From assembly GCF_019803445.1 (NCBI RefSeq), contig NZ_CP081844.1, positions 1,748,501 to 1,812,500 on the forward strand: a DNA stretch of 64,000 nt. Reading direction: 5' to 3'. Shown in pieces: positions 27,906 to 38,723 of this stretch; position 1 is the first letter of the stretch; each line of letters starts with the position of its first letter. This stretch comes from Caenibius sp. WL. GTDB lineage: Bacteria > Pseudomonadota > Alphaproteobacteria > Sphingomonadales > Sphingomonadaceae. The notes beneath the pieces are model-generated. The model did no database searches. It was given only the letters and a program-made list of their open reading frames with translations, and was not told the DNA's origin. Position numbers and translations under genes: made by a program.

Positions 27906-28651
27906 TGCTGGCGGCGCAGGACATCACGGTGACGCGCGGCGGCCATCCGGCGCTGCACGGCGTTACGGCGGCACTGCGGCCGGGCATGGTCACCGCGATC
28001 TGCGGGCCCAACGGGGCGGGTAAGTCGACACTGCTGGCAACGCTCGCCGGGCTGCTGAAACCGCAGGGTGGCACAGTCACGCTGGATGGCGCGCCGCTGG
28101 CCGCGCTGCCCCCGCGTGCCCGCGCGCGGGCGATCGGGTTCCTGCCGCAGGCGGGCGAAGTGGCGTGGGACATGGCGGTGGCGCAACTCGTCGCGCTGGG
28201 CCGTCTGCCGCATGGCGATGCCCAGGGGGCCGGGCGGGCGCGGATCGACGCGGCGTTGGCGGCGATGGCGCTGGAACCGCTGGCCGCGCGGCCGGTGTCG
28301 CGCCTGTCGGGCGGCGAACGGGCGCGGGTGCTGCTGGCGCGGGTGCTGGCGGGCGATCCGCGCTGGATTCTGGCGGACGAGCCGTTGGCCGCGCTCGATC
28401 TCGCGCATCAGATTGCCTTACTGGCCCGCCTGCGCCAAGCGGCGCGGGACGGTGCGGGCGTGGTGCTGGTGGTGCACGATCTGGCGCTGGCGATGAACCA
28501 TGCCGACCGGGTGCTGGTGCTTGATCGCGGGCGGCTGGCGGCCGACGGCCCGGCGGGCGAAGCGCTGGCGGAGGAGGTGATCGCCCGCGTCTGGGGCGTG
28601 GATGTGCGCTGGCTGGGCGAACCGGGCGCACGGGCGCTGGTGACCGGGTAG
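27905..28651 (+). CDS. btuD: cobalamin ABC transporter ATP-binding protein
   Basis: The 248-residue ATPase drives the BtuC permease. It has Walker A GPNGAGKST near residues 36-44, the ABC signature LSGGERARV, Walker B WILADEPLAALD, and the H-loop VVLVVHDLALAMNHADR. It is closest in style to the iron-siderophore and cobalamin ATPases. It is the last gene of the riboswitch-controlled operon. No strong terminator hairpin with a T tract was found after it. A family D repeat follows. Confidence 0.93.
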   Translation: MLAAQDITVTRGGHPALHGVTAALRPGMVTAICGPNGAGKSTLLATLAGLLKPQGGTVTLDGAPLAALPPRARARAIGFLPQAGEVAWDMAVAQLVALGRLPHGDAQGAGRARIDAALAAMALEPLAARPVSRLSGGERARVLLARVLAGDPRWILADEPLAALDLAHQIALLARLRQAARDGAGVVLVVHDLALAMNHADRVLVLDRGRLAADGPAGEALAEEVIARVWGVDVRWLGEPGARALVTG

Positions 28652-28685
28652 CGGGTTCGTCTGCTGAACCGGGCTGGCGGGAACA

Positions 28686-28754
28686 GGGGATGTTCTCGCC
28701 TCGGGACGCAATTCCCTCTTTCCCCGGCACCACCCCCGCTCGGCCTGAGCGGGG
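28686..28754. repeat. dispersed repeat, family D (copy 1)
   Basis: A 69-base element starting ggggatgttctcgcc and ending in the palindrome CCCCGCTCGGCCTGAGCGGGG. It matches the element at 38573-38639 along its whole length. It lies in the convergent 178-base gap between btuD and the M3 peptidase gene. Confidence 0.7.
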
Positions 28755-28829
28755 CAAGGGTAATATGGCGAGGAGGTGGTGCGAGAGGGGGGGCAGTGCT
28801 TTGGCTAGCCCCGCCACCCACACCCTCGC

Positions 28830-31028
28830 TCATTTCTTCCCGTCGTCCGCGTGGAGCCCGCGTGCTTCGACCATGGCATCGATACGCGGGTCGCGCCCGG
28901 CGTAGGCGCGATAGAGTTCGGCATAGTCCATGGTGTTGCCCCGGCTGAGCACTTTGGCGCGGAACGTGTCCCCCGCCGCGCGCGTCAGCCCGCCGCCGTC
29001 GTTCATCAGATAGGCGAAGGCATCGTGGGCGATCATTTCTGTCCACAGGTAGGAGTAATAGCCCCCCGCATAGCCGTTGTCCCAGATATGGCGGAAATAG
29101 GTGCTGTGATAGCGCGGCGGGACCAGATTGGTGCGCAGCGCCAGGCTGTCGAGCGCGCGTTTCTCGAACGCCTGGGCATCGGGCACCGTCTGGCCCGCTT
29201 TGAGCATATGCCAGTTCATGTCGAGCAGCGCGGCGGCGACCACTTCGCCCAGGGCATAGCCCTGATTGAAATTCTTCGCTTTGGCGATCTTGTCCATTAG
29301 CGCGGGCGGGATGGTTTCGCCGGTCTGGTAATGCTTCGCATAGTGCGCCAGCACCACGGGCTGCGTGGCGAAATTCTCGTTGAACTGGCTGGGGAACTCC
29401 ACGAAATCGCGCGCGGTGTTGGTGCCCGAAAGCGAGGGATATTCCTGATCCGCGAACAGGCCGTGGAGGCCGTGGCCGAATTCGTGGAACATGGTGATGA
29501 CATCGTCCCAGCTCACCAGTTGCGGCTCGCCGTCCTTGGCCTTGGGGATGTTGAGCACGTTGTAGATCACCGGCCTGGTGCCCATCAGCCGCGACTGTTC
29601 GACGAAATTGCCCATCCATGCGCCGCCCTGCTTGTTGGGCCGGGCGAAGGGATCGAAATAGAACAGGCCGAGATCGCCGCCATCCTTGTCGCGCACGGTG
29701 TAGACCGTCACATCCGGGTGATAGACGGGCAGATCGGTGCGCTTCTCGAACGAGAGGCCATACATCAGGTTGGCGGCGTAGAAGACCCCGTCTTCCAGCA
29801 CGCGGGTGACTTCGAAATAGGGCTTCACCTGCGCCTGATCGAGATCGTATTTCGCCTTGCGGACTTTCTCCGAATAGAAATCCCAGTCCCACGGGCGGAC
29901 GCTGAAATCGCCGCCCGCATCGGCAATCGCCTGATCCAGTTCGTTGGCTTCCACCAGTTGCTTGTCGGCCAGCGGGGTGACGAGCCGGGCCATGAAATCG
30001 AGCGCTTCGGCCGGGGTCTTCACCATCCGGTCATACATCACCGAAGTGGCATAATCGGGATAGCCGAGCAGCGCGGCCTTGGTGGCGCGCAGTTCGGCCA
30101 TTTTGGCGATGATCGCGCGAGTGTCGTTCGCATCCCCGCGCGAGGTGCGGTTGACGCTTGCCTCATAGAGCCGCCGCCGCGTTTCGCGGTTGGTCAGGCT
30201 GGCAAGCTGCGGCTGCTGCGTGGTGTTGACCAGCGTCAGCACGTATTTGCCGGGCAGCTTGCGGTCGCGCGCGTCGGCCGCGGCGGCGGCGATTTCCGCT
30301 TCGCTCAACCCGTCCAGTTCCTCGCGCGTGTCCACCACCAGCGCGGCGTCTTTGGAGGCCTGCGTCAGCTTCTGCGAAAATTCGGTGCCGAGCGAGGAAA
30401 GCTGCTCGTTCAGCGATTTGAGCGTCGCCTTGTCGGCATCGTTCAATTGCGCCCCGGCATTGACGAACCGTTCGTATGTGGTTTCGAGCAGGCGGGCCTG
30501 TTCGCCCGTCAGCCCGAGAGCGGCGCGATTGTCGTAAAGCGCTTTCACCCGGCCGAACAGTGCGGTGTTGAGATAGATTTCATCGGTGTGCGCGGCCAGC
30601 TTGGGCGAAACCGCCTTTTCCACCGCGTCCAGCGTGTCGTTGGTGTTGGCCCCGACCACGGCGAAGAACGCCGACAGCGCGCGGCTGAGCAACTGGCCCG
30701 ACCGTTCCATCGCCACCAGCGTGTTGTCGACCGTCGGCGCGGCGGGATTGTTGGCGATCGCGGCGATTTCCGCCTGATGCGCGGCCATGCCTGCCGCAAT
30801 GGCCGGTTCATAATCGCTATCCCTGATTTTCGAGAAGTCCGGCGCCTCGAACGGCAGAGGGGACTTTTCGGCGAAGGGGCCGGTGTAGGGCGCGGCTTTC
30901 GCCGGTGTCAGCTTGGCGGCCTTGGTGACGGCTTTCGCGGCGGGCTTTTCGGCGGCGATGGACATGGCAGGAACACTCGCAATGGCAAGAGCGGAGGTGG
31001 CTGCAAGCAGCATCTGACGGAATGACAC
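28830..31028 (-). CDS. secreted M3 family zinc metallopeptidase (peptidyl-dipeptidase Dcp-like)
   Basis: The 732-residue product has a signal peptide (MSFRQMLLAATSALAIASVP, cleavage near IAA-EK) and an Ala/Lys-rich linker. The rest is an M3 peptidase with the zinc motif HEFGH near residue 513 (MFHEFGHGLHGLF) and the downstream Glu in EFPSQF. It resembles dipeptidyl carboxypeptidase Dcp, which removes C-terminal dipeptides from peptides in the periplasm. Final substrates cannot be set from sequence. The N-terminal region includes YEPAIAAGMAAHQAEIAAIA, typical of the family. Confidence 0.92.
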   Translation of the reverse strand: MSFRQMLLAATSALAIASVPAMSIAAEKPAAKAVTKAAKLTPAKAAPYTGPFAEKSPLPFEAPDFSKIRDSDYEPAIAAGMAAHQAEIAAIANNPAAPTVDNTLVAMERSGQLLSRALSAFFAVVGANTNDTLDAVEKAVSPKLAAHTDEIYLNTALFGRVKALYDNRAALGLTGEQARLLETTYERFVNAGAQLNDADKATLKSLNEQLSSLGTEFSQKLTQASKDAALVVDTREELDGLSEAEIAAAAADARDRKLPGKYVLTLVNTTQQPQLASLTNRETRRRLYEASVNRTSRGDANDTRAIIAKMAELRATKAALLGYPDYATSVMYDRMVKTPAEALDFMARLVTPLADKQLVEANELDQAIADAGGDFSVRPWDWDFYSEKVRKAKYDLDQAQVKPYFEVTRVLEDGVFYAANLMYGLSFEKRTDLPVYHPDVTVYTVRDKDGGDLGLFYFDPFARPNKQGGAWMGNFVEQSRLMGTRPVIYNVLNIPKAKDGEPQLVSWDDVITMFHEFGHGLHGLFADQEYPSLSGTNTARDFVEFPSQFNENFATQPVVLAHYAKHYQTGETIPPALMDKIAKAKNFNQGYALGEVVAAALLDMNWHMLKAGQTVPDAQAFEKRALDSLALRTNLVPPRYHSTYFRHIWDNGYAGGYYSYLWTEMIAHDAFAYLMNDGGGLTRAAGDTFRAKVLSRGNTMDYAELYRAYAGRDPRIDAMVEARGLHADDGKK

Positions 31029-31136
31029 GGAACGATTTCTCCTGTTCGCTCAGTCTGATGGAATGTGGGAGGTTTGCCGCAAGCTGCAAGGTTTGAACAG
31101 GGGCGAAGGTGATGGTTATCCCGGCTTAGGTGGCGG

Positions 31137-31238
31137 GCGTCCTTCGACAGGCTCAGGACGAGCGGGTCCTGGTATGATTGGCCCCGGCAAGGGATCAGGC
31201 ACAAGGTCCGTTCGTCCTGAGCCTGTCGAAGGACGCGC
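31137..31238. repeat. dispersed palindromic repeat, family C (copy 1)
   Basis: The left arm gcgtccttcgacaggctcagg continues to 31165. The right arm at 31208-31238 is its inverted partner (ccgttcgtcctgagcctgtc and on). The arms are separated by a spacer ending gggatcaggcacaaggtccg. Copies with the same arms are at 33224-33314 (inside uvrA) and 35561-35705, with half or diverged copies at 46899-46928 and 56995-57120. This one occupies much of the 232-base gap between the M3 peptidase start and the next gene. Confidence 0.85.
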
Positions 31239-31260
31239 ACCCACGCCCGCCCCCAAAAAA

Positions 31261-31686
31261 TCAGGCGATATTGTGCATGAAAGCGCGCACCTGGGTGCGG
31301 GCGCAAATGCGCCAGCCTTCCGCCGTGCGGGTCAGTTCGTCCTCGTAGAACAGACCGGCGAAAGTGGTGTGCTCGCCATCGTCGGGCGTGGCGGCGGTCA
31401 GCGGGACGATGGCGGCGGAGCGCGCCTGCGCCGTGTCGCCGTCCAGATCGATGATGACGGTGGTCGAAACGTGTTCCGACGTCTTGAGGCTTTCGAGCGT
31501 GGGGCGCAGGTGCGCCTCGACATCGGCAACGCTGCCGACCGGGCCGCCGAACGCGGCGAAATCCATTTTCGCATCGGGGGTGAACAGCGCGCGATAGGCG
31601 GGCCAGTCCTGCCGGTCGAGCGCGTGGCAATAGCGGGCGAGCAGTTCGTTGATCTCCATCCGGTCGGAGATCTCGCGCAGATCCAT
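31261..31686 (-). CDS. SnoaL-like / NTF2-fold protein
   Basis: The 141-residue product has the pattern of the SnoaL-like polyketide cyclase/nuclear transport factor 2 fold: EINELLARYCHALDRQDWPAYRALFTPDA-type N-terminus with a conserved Tyr, Asp and Asp, then alternating strands (HVSTTVIIDLDGDTAQARS) and a final RTAEGWRICARTQVRAFMHN. Members bind small hydrophobic ligands or act as dehydratases or isomerases. The substrate is not known. The start at 31686 matches the family N-terminus. A second SnoaL-like gene is at 47562-47975. Confidence 0.82.
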   Translation of the reverse strand: MDLREISDRMEINELLARYCHALDRQDWPAYRALFTPDAKMDFAAFGGPVGSVADVEAHLRPTLESLKTSEHVSTTVIIDLDGDTAQARSAAIVPLTAATPDDGEHTTFAGLFYEDELTRTAEGWRICARTQVRAFMHNIA

Positions 31687-31792
31687 GGGGCAATCCTCTC
31701 TGATATGTTTTTACGGGTTATCGGTGCGTACACCCTATGCGCGCTCGCGGCCCGTTCGCACAGGGGAAATGCCGTGTGTGGGGAAACTCCCT

Positions 31793-31820
31793 CGTCATTC
31801 CCGCCTGCGCGGGAATGACG
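31793..31820. repeat. dispersed palindromic repeat, family B (copy 1, short)
   Basis: cgtcattcccgcctgcgcgg continues to gaatgacg and forms a near-perfect 28-base palindrome. Longer versions are at 38498-38566 and 46713-46782, and a diverged short one is at 51874-51903. It lies between the genes at 31261-31686 and 31854-32240. Confidence 0.75.
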
Positions 31821-31853
31821 ATTAGGAGAGAGGTGGGGCAATCCGCCCGAGCG

Positions 31854-32240
31854 TCAGTAGCCCGCTTCGCAGCGCGCGCGGTCGCCTCGCCGGCAGGCTT
31901 TGACTGCTTCTTCCCAGCGCGCCATGGCGGCGGCGTGATCGGCGGCGGCCTTGGCGGCGGCGGCTTCCTGCTGCTGGATGATCGCTTCGCGTTCGCGCAC
32001 CGCTTCGTCGTGGGCCTGCTGGCTCGCCGCGTTGGCTTCGAGCTGCGATTGCGCGGCGGCGGCCTGTTCCCGATTCAGCCGTTCGCGGGCCTGTGCATCG
32101 GGATCGGGCGCATCCGCCATGGCCTCGGCCAGCGATCCGTCCTGCGGGGCCGCGTCTTGCGCGGATGCGAGAGCGGGCAGGCCGAACAGCGCGCAGGCGG
32201 CGCCAAGCAGGAGAGCCTTGTGGGGCAATGCGATTTTCAT
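31854..32240 (-). CDS. secreted Ala/Glu/Gln-rich coiled-coil hypothetical protein
   Basis: I do not recognise a family. The 128-residue product has a signal peptide ([20 protein letters not shown], cleavage near ASA-QD). A mature part of about 100 residues is dominated by Ala, Gln and Glu in a pattern suited to a coiled coil ([20 protein letters not shown]). The C-terminus has a cysteine pair ([15 protein letters not shown]). The start at 32240 has GGAG seven bases upstream. The gene is divergent from uvrA, with 242 bases between. Confidence 0.72.
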   Translation of the reverse strand: MKIALPHKALLLGAACALFGLPALASAQDAAPQDGSLAEAMADAPDPDAQARERLNREQAAAAQSQLEANAASQQAHDEAVREREAIIQQQEAAAAKAAADHAAAMARWEEAVKACRRGDRARCEAGY

Positions 32241-32397
32241 GCGATACTCCAGTCGATGACAGGCGGCGAACATGGGGCAAAGCGCCGCGCCATGCAATCG
32301 GGCACGCGCGGCCGTTGCCTGCGCGGGGGCGGGCGGGCCGCCAGAACGGCGGTGGAGCGCGCCTTTGCGCGGGGTTCCGCACGCTCTTGACCTGCGC

Positions 32398-32412
32398 GAA
32401 CATTTGAGGAAC
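32398..32412 (+). promoter_or_regulatory. LexA (SOS) box upstream of uvrA
   Basis: GAAC-atttgag-GAAC at 32398-32412 is, on the other strand, GTTC-N7-GTTC, the alphaproteobacterial LexA operator. A possible -35 box TTGACC is at 32387-32392, so LexA bound here would block the promoter. The site is 71 bases before the uvrA start. Confidence 0.8.
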
Positions 32413-32482
32413 AAGTTGCGCGCCGGAGATGCGATGCGCGCGCCTCTGGACTCCTGACCTCAGAGACCCCAGATCGCATCCC

Positions 32483-35494
<3,012 letters not shown>

Positions 35495-35560
35495 CGGCGA
35501 ACATCAGGTCTGCCGCTCGTCTACCATCGTGCTGCTTATGCGCGGGTTCTTTTAAGGCGC

Positions 35561-35705
35561 GCGCGTCCTTCGACAGGCTCAGGACGGGCGGGTGTGGGGA
35601 GAGTCACTTGAGTGAGCCGGTCCTGTATGAAGGAGACTTTCGAGAGCCCGCCATAAGGATCGGGCACAAAGTCCGCTCGTCCTGAGCCTGTCGAAGGACG
35701 CGCGC
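35561..35705. repeat. dispersed palindromic repeat, family C (copy 3)
   Basis: The left arm gcgcgtccttcgacaggctc begins at 35561. The right inverted arm ccgctcgtcctgagcctgtc begins at 35673 and runs to 35705. The spacer is longer (about 80 bases) than in copies 1 and 2 but again ends gatcgggcacaaagtccg. It fills much of the 297-base gap between uvrA and the next gene. Confidence 0.85.
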
Positions 35706-35791
35706 ATACCATAAGTTCCTATTTTGTTCTTTCCTACAGCCCCCCATCCGGCATATCTGATGTGATTTTCTTCCCATGATGGAGGCAGATC

Positions 35792-37561
35792 ATGTCCGAC
35801 AGCGTTTCGCAGACCCCCGCCGCGCCGGTGCTCACCGGGCCGGGCGGGCAACCGTTACAGTACTGGAAGGGGTGGGCGTTCTTCTACGACGATCAGGGCG
35901 GGCTCGTCCGCGTGCGGGAGGCGGACCGGCCCGAGGAATACCACACCAGCGCGGAGCAGCCGGAAGGCGAAGCGGCAGGTGCGGCCCAGGGCGACAGCCC
36001 GGCGTGCACGGCAACGGGCGATCTCATGGCCTCACCCCACGCCTGTCTCGACGCGCCGGACCGCGATGGAGACGGCACGGAGGACGAGGATTGCCTGTTC
36101 GCGGAGGATGCGCCGGACGACGAGGACGCATGGGCCGAAGGCGAATGGGATGAAGACGGGGACTGGCCGCTCTCCGAAGAGGCGGAATGGGATGAACCGG
36201 CGGCCGACGCGGGCGAAAGCGACCTCGTGTTCGCCCGGTTGCCCTATGCCGCCACCCAGGCCGTGGCTCTGCCGCTCGGTCCGCATGGTTTCACGCCGGA
36301 GCGGCGGGTGCTGTTTGCCGAGGAACTGGCGGCGAGCGGCAATGTCCGGCGGGCCTGCGCGGTGGCGGGGGTTTCCCGGAACACCGCCTACAAGGCGCGG
36401 CGGCGCGATCCGGTGCTGGCGCAGGCGTGGGATGCGGCGCTGACGCTGGCCGCGCGCCATGTCGGGGAAGTGCTGGCCGAACGCGCGCTCGACGGGGTGG
36501 AGGAACCGGTGTTCTGGCATGGCGAAGTGGTCGGCACGCGCCGCCGCTATGACACGCGCCTGCTGCTGGCCCATGTCGCCCGGCTGGATATGCTGGCGAG
36601 CCGCCGCCCGGCCGCACTGGCCGCCGGGCGGTTCGACGAGTTGCTTGCCCGGTTGGGCGGGATGGAGTCCGCGCCCGAACTGACCGCCCCGCTGCCGTCA
36701 TCCGTCGGGGATTGCCCGGAGATCGATTCCTCGCGGCGTGTGCCGGGGCTCGCTCTCCCGCGCGGGGAATGGTGTGCCCATGCGGTGCGCCATGCCGAAG
36801 ACGCAGCAATGGCGCAGGCCGATGCGGAAGGCTGGAGCGAGGCGATGTGGGAGGACCGCAGCCCCGCGCTCCACCATGCCGCCAGCGTGGATGCGGAAGC
36901 GCGCTGGGATGCGCACCGCGCGGCGGCCTGCGCTTATGTCGACAGGCTGGAAGCAGCGGCGCGGGATGGACGCGAAGCCCCGATGGAATATAAGTCGCTG
37001 CACGGGCTGGCGGGTGGGGAGGCGGATTGCCTCTGGCCGGAGGAGGCGGAAAAACGGGCGCCGGACTGTGTCACCCCTGTCACCCCCTCACGCCTTGCGC
37101 CGGGGGGCGGTGAACCGTCAGCGGTCGAGCAGAGCCAGTTTGACCGGGCCGTGCCCGGCGGCGACGAGGCCGATCTGGCGGGCGGCGGCTTCGGATACGT
37201 CGATCAGGCGGCCACGGGTGAAAGGGCCGCGATCGTTGATCCGCACTACCACCGATTTGCCGCTTTTCGGGTTGGTCACGCGGACTTTGCTGCCGAAAGG
37301 CAGCGTGCGGTGGGCGGCGGTCAGTTCGTCGGGATTGAAGCGTTCGCCGCTCGCCGTGCGGCGCCCGGCCAGTTCATCCCCGTAATAGCTGGCCATACCG
37401 GTGCCCAGTTCGGTCGCTTCGGGATCGGCCGGCTGGGCTTCGACGAGCGGGGCGCTGGCCAGCGTATCGAGCTGCGGGCCGCTGCCGGCGTTTTCGGTGA
37501 GAGGGGCGGGGGCCTGGATATCGGCGAGGCCGAGCGTGCGGTGATCTTCGGCTTGGGCTGA
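35792..37561 (+). CDS. acidic protein with terminase-small-subunit-like HTH; 3' end antisense to rlpA
   Basis: No definite family. A short N-terminal region with LQYWKGWAFFYDDQGGLVRVRE is followed by a very acidic stretch (residues about 90-145). A helix-turn-helix region lies at about 168-205 (AASGNVRRACAVAGVSRNTAYKARR region), followed by helical sequence with RYDTRLLLAHVARLD. This core resembles sphingomonad hypothetical proteins and phage terminase small subunits. The frame stays open past the core for about 440 bases antisense to rlpA (37118-37561), where the sequence is no longer protein-like. The true protein probably ends near 37100, or the native stop was lost. The start has ATG at 35792 with ggaggcag upstream. 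Confidence 0.6.
   Translation: MSDSVSQTPAAPVLTGPGGQPLQYWKGWAFFYDDQGGLVRVREADRPEEYHTSAEQPEGEAAGAAQGDSPACTATGDLMASPHACLDAPDRDGDGTEDEDCLFAEDAPDDEDAWAEGEWDEDGDWPLSEEAEWDEPAADAGESDLVFARLPYAATQAVALPLGPHGFTPERRVLFAEELAASGNVRRACAVAGVSRNTAYKARRRDPVLAQAWDAALTLAARHVGEVLAERALDGVEEPVFWHGEVVGTRRRYDTRLLLAHVARLDMLASRRPAALAAGRFDELLARLGGMESAPELTAPLPSSVGDCPEIDSSRRVPGLALPRGEWCAHAVRHAEDAAMAQADAEGWSEAMWEDRSPALHHAASVDAEARWDAHRAAACAYVDRLEAAARDGREAPMEYKSLHGLAGGEADCLWPEEAEKRAPDCVTPVTPSRLAPGGGEPSAVEQSQFDRAVPGGDEADLAGGGFGYVDQAATGERAAIVDPHYHRFAAFRVGHADFAAERQRAVGGGQFVGIEAFAARRAAPGQFIPVIAGHTGAQFGRFGIGRLGFDERGAGQRIELRAAAGVFGERGGGLDIGEAERAVIFGLG
37065..37087. repeat. short dispersed repeat, family E (copy 1)
   Basis: The 23-base sequence starting ACTGTGTCACCCCTGTCACC also occurs, inverted, at 43460-43482. 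It contains the direct repeat TGTCACCCC twice. Here it is inside the reading frame and encodes CVTPVTP. Confidence 0.7.
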
Positions 37562-37645
37562 AGCGGTCAGCCCGGCGGTGGCCAGAACGAGTGTTCCGAC
37601 AAGGGGCAGCAGGCGCGCGACGCGTCCTGTCCGATGCATTGCCAT
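37118..37645 (-). CDS. rlpA: RlpA-like septal ring lytic transglycosylase
   Basis: RlpA-type proteins cleave naked glycan strands at the division septum. The product of about 175 residues has a signal peptide (residues about 1-32, ending ASAQAED). A double-psi beta-barrel domain at residues about 83-160 has GMASYYGDELAGRRTASGE, AAHRTLPFGSKVRVTN and VVVRINDRGPFTRGRLIDVS, including the conserved DRGP. There is no SPOR domain, unlike E. coli RlpA. AAGGG is followed by ATG at 37645 and, seven bases on, ATG at 37639; the second is better spaced. Its 3' half overlaps the opposite-strand frame at 35792-37561. Confidence 0.9.
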   Translation of the reverse strand: MAMHRTGRVARLLPLVGTLVLATAGLTASAQAEDHRTLGLADIQAPAPLTENAGSGPQLDTLASAPLVEAQPADPEATELGTGMASYYGDELAGRRTASGERFNPDELTAAHRTLPFGSKVRVTNPKSGKSVVVRINDRGPFTRGRLIDVSEAAARQIGLVAAGHGPVKLALLDR

Positions 37646-37907
37646 GTCCCTTCCGTCCGTTGAACCCGGCAGCGGCGTATAGCAGTGCGGCGCGCGCGAT
37701 GGGCCCCCCGCGGGCTCGCTTCACCCCGTCCGGGCAGCGGTTCATCGGGAATCCATCGGCGGATTTCGGCCGCGAAATGCTCTCGCGGCCGCGAATCGAT
37801 CTGGTGAGGGGGGCGATTCTCCTTTCCCCACCGGGGCCCGCGGGTGTATGTTTTGGCACGGAAACCCGGCTGCGGAATGCAGCGAAAACAGGAAGAAGGA
37901 GTGCGTG

Positions 37908-38339
37908 ATGACAAAGGCGGTATGGCTGCTCGGCGGCCTGGTGGCGGCGGCGCTGACCACGGCCCCGGCGCTGGCGGCGGAAGTGAAGCTGGCGGCCACT
38001 CTTAACGGCGCAGCGCAGACCGGCGGCGGCGATACGGATGGCTCGGGCGCGTTCGCGGGCGAGATCGATCCGGACAGCGGCGATCTGTGCTACACGCTCA
38101 CCGTCAAGGATATCGCCGCGCCGACCATGGCCCATATCCACAAGGGCGCGGCGGGCAGCGACGGCAGCGTGGTGGTCACGCTCAACATCACGGGCAACGA
38201 TGGCGACGAATGCAGCGCCCTCCAGCGCGACTTGGCCAAAGCCATCGTGGCGGCTCCGGGGGATTACTACGTCAATGTCCACAACGCCGAATTCCCCAAG
38301 GGCGCCATTCGCGGCCAACTGGCCGTGGCGGCGCCGTAA
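37908..38339 (+). CDS. secreted CHRD domain protein
   Basis: The 143-residue product has a signal peptide (MTKAVWLLGGLVAAALTTAP, cleavage near LAA-EV) and a CHRD domain filling the rest: VKLAATLNGAAQTGG, DSGDLCYTLTVKDI, MAHIHKGAAGSDGSVVVTL and YYVNVHNAEFPKGAIRGQL. CHRD is a beta-sandwich repeat named for chordin, found in many secreted bacterial proteins. Its ligand is not known. ATG 37908 has ggaagaaggag upstream. It converges with argG across a 1.5 kb gap. Confidence 0.9.
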   Translation: MTKAVWLLGGLVAAALTTAPALAAEVKLAATLNGAAQTGGGDTDGSGAFAGEIDPDSGDLCYTLTVKDIAAPTMAHIHKGAAGSDGSVVVTLNITGNDGDECSALQRDLAKAIVAAPGDYYVNVHNAEFPKGAIRGQLAVAAP

Positions 38340-38353
38340 CGGAACGGCGGGCA

Positions 38354-38390
38354 GGCGAGGCTGCGGGCGACGCGCGCTCTCAGCCTCGCC
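38354..38390 (+). terminator. hairpin after the CHRD gene
   Basis: A perfect 10-bp inverted repeat (ggcgaggctg at 38354-38363, cagcctcgcc at 38381-38390) with a 17-base loop lies 15 bases after the stop. There is no clear T tract after it, so termination is only probable. Confidence 0.45.
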
Positions 38391-38497
38391 GATCCGGGGG
38401 CTCTCCTTTGAGGCGTTGCCGTCGGGCTGAACGGATGAGGGCGTGGTGCAGGCCCGGCCGCCCCGCTCAACGCGATTGGTGATTTAAACAGGTGTTT

Positions 38498-38566
38498 CGT
38501 CATTCCCGCGCAGGCGGGAATGCAGTTCTGCCGTCGCCTCTGGCTTCCATCTGCGCGGGAATGACG
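38498..38566. repeat. dispersed palindromic repeat, family B (copy 2, long)
   Basis: A 69-base element starting cgtcattcccgcgcaggcgg and ending gcgggaatgacg. The two inverted ends surround a variable centre. It has the same layout and almost the same length as 46713-46782. Confidence 0.75.
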
Positions 38567-38572
38567 GGAGGA

Positions 38573-38639
38573 GGGGATGTCCTCACCTTGCGGCACAATT
38601 CCCTCATACCCCGGCACCCACCCCGCTCAGCCTGAGCGG
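38573..38639. repeat. dispersed repeat, family D (copy 2)
   Basis: It starts ggggatgtcctcaccttgcg and ends at the palindrome CCCCGCTCAGCCTGAGCGG. It aligns along its length with 28686-28754. Confidence 0.7.
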
Positions 38640-38651
38640 AAGTGGTTCGTT

Positions 38652-38723
38652 CAAGGGCCCTTCCGCCGGATTGAGAATTGCGCGTGGGGCAGGATGGATG
38701 CTGAACCAAGTTCAGCATGACGA
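38652..38723. repeat. dispersed palindromic repeat, family A (half copy 3)
   Basis: It ends ggatgctgaaccaagttcag and catgacg, the reverse complement of the left half of copies 1 and 2. The upstream part (aagggcccttccgccggatt and cgtggggcaggatgg) matches 46801-46873. Confidence 0.75.

Noticed and set aside
26622-28651. Overlapping frames inside btuF, btuC and btuD that are longer than the genes
   Set aside because: Only the frames with Walker, permease and binding-protein motifs are kept. The upstream parts of the alternative frames lack motifs.
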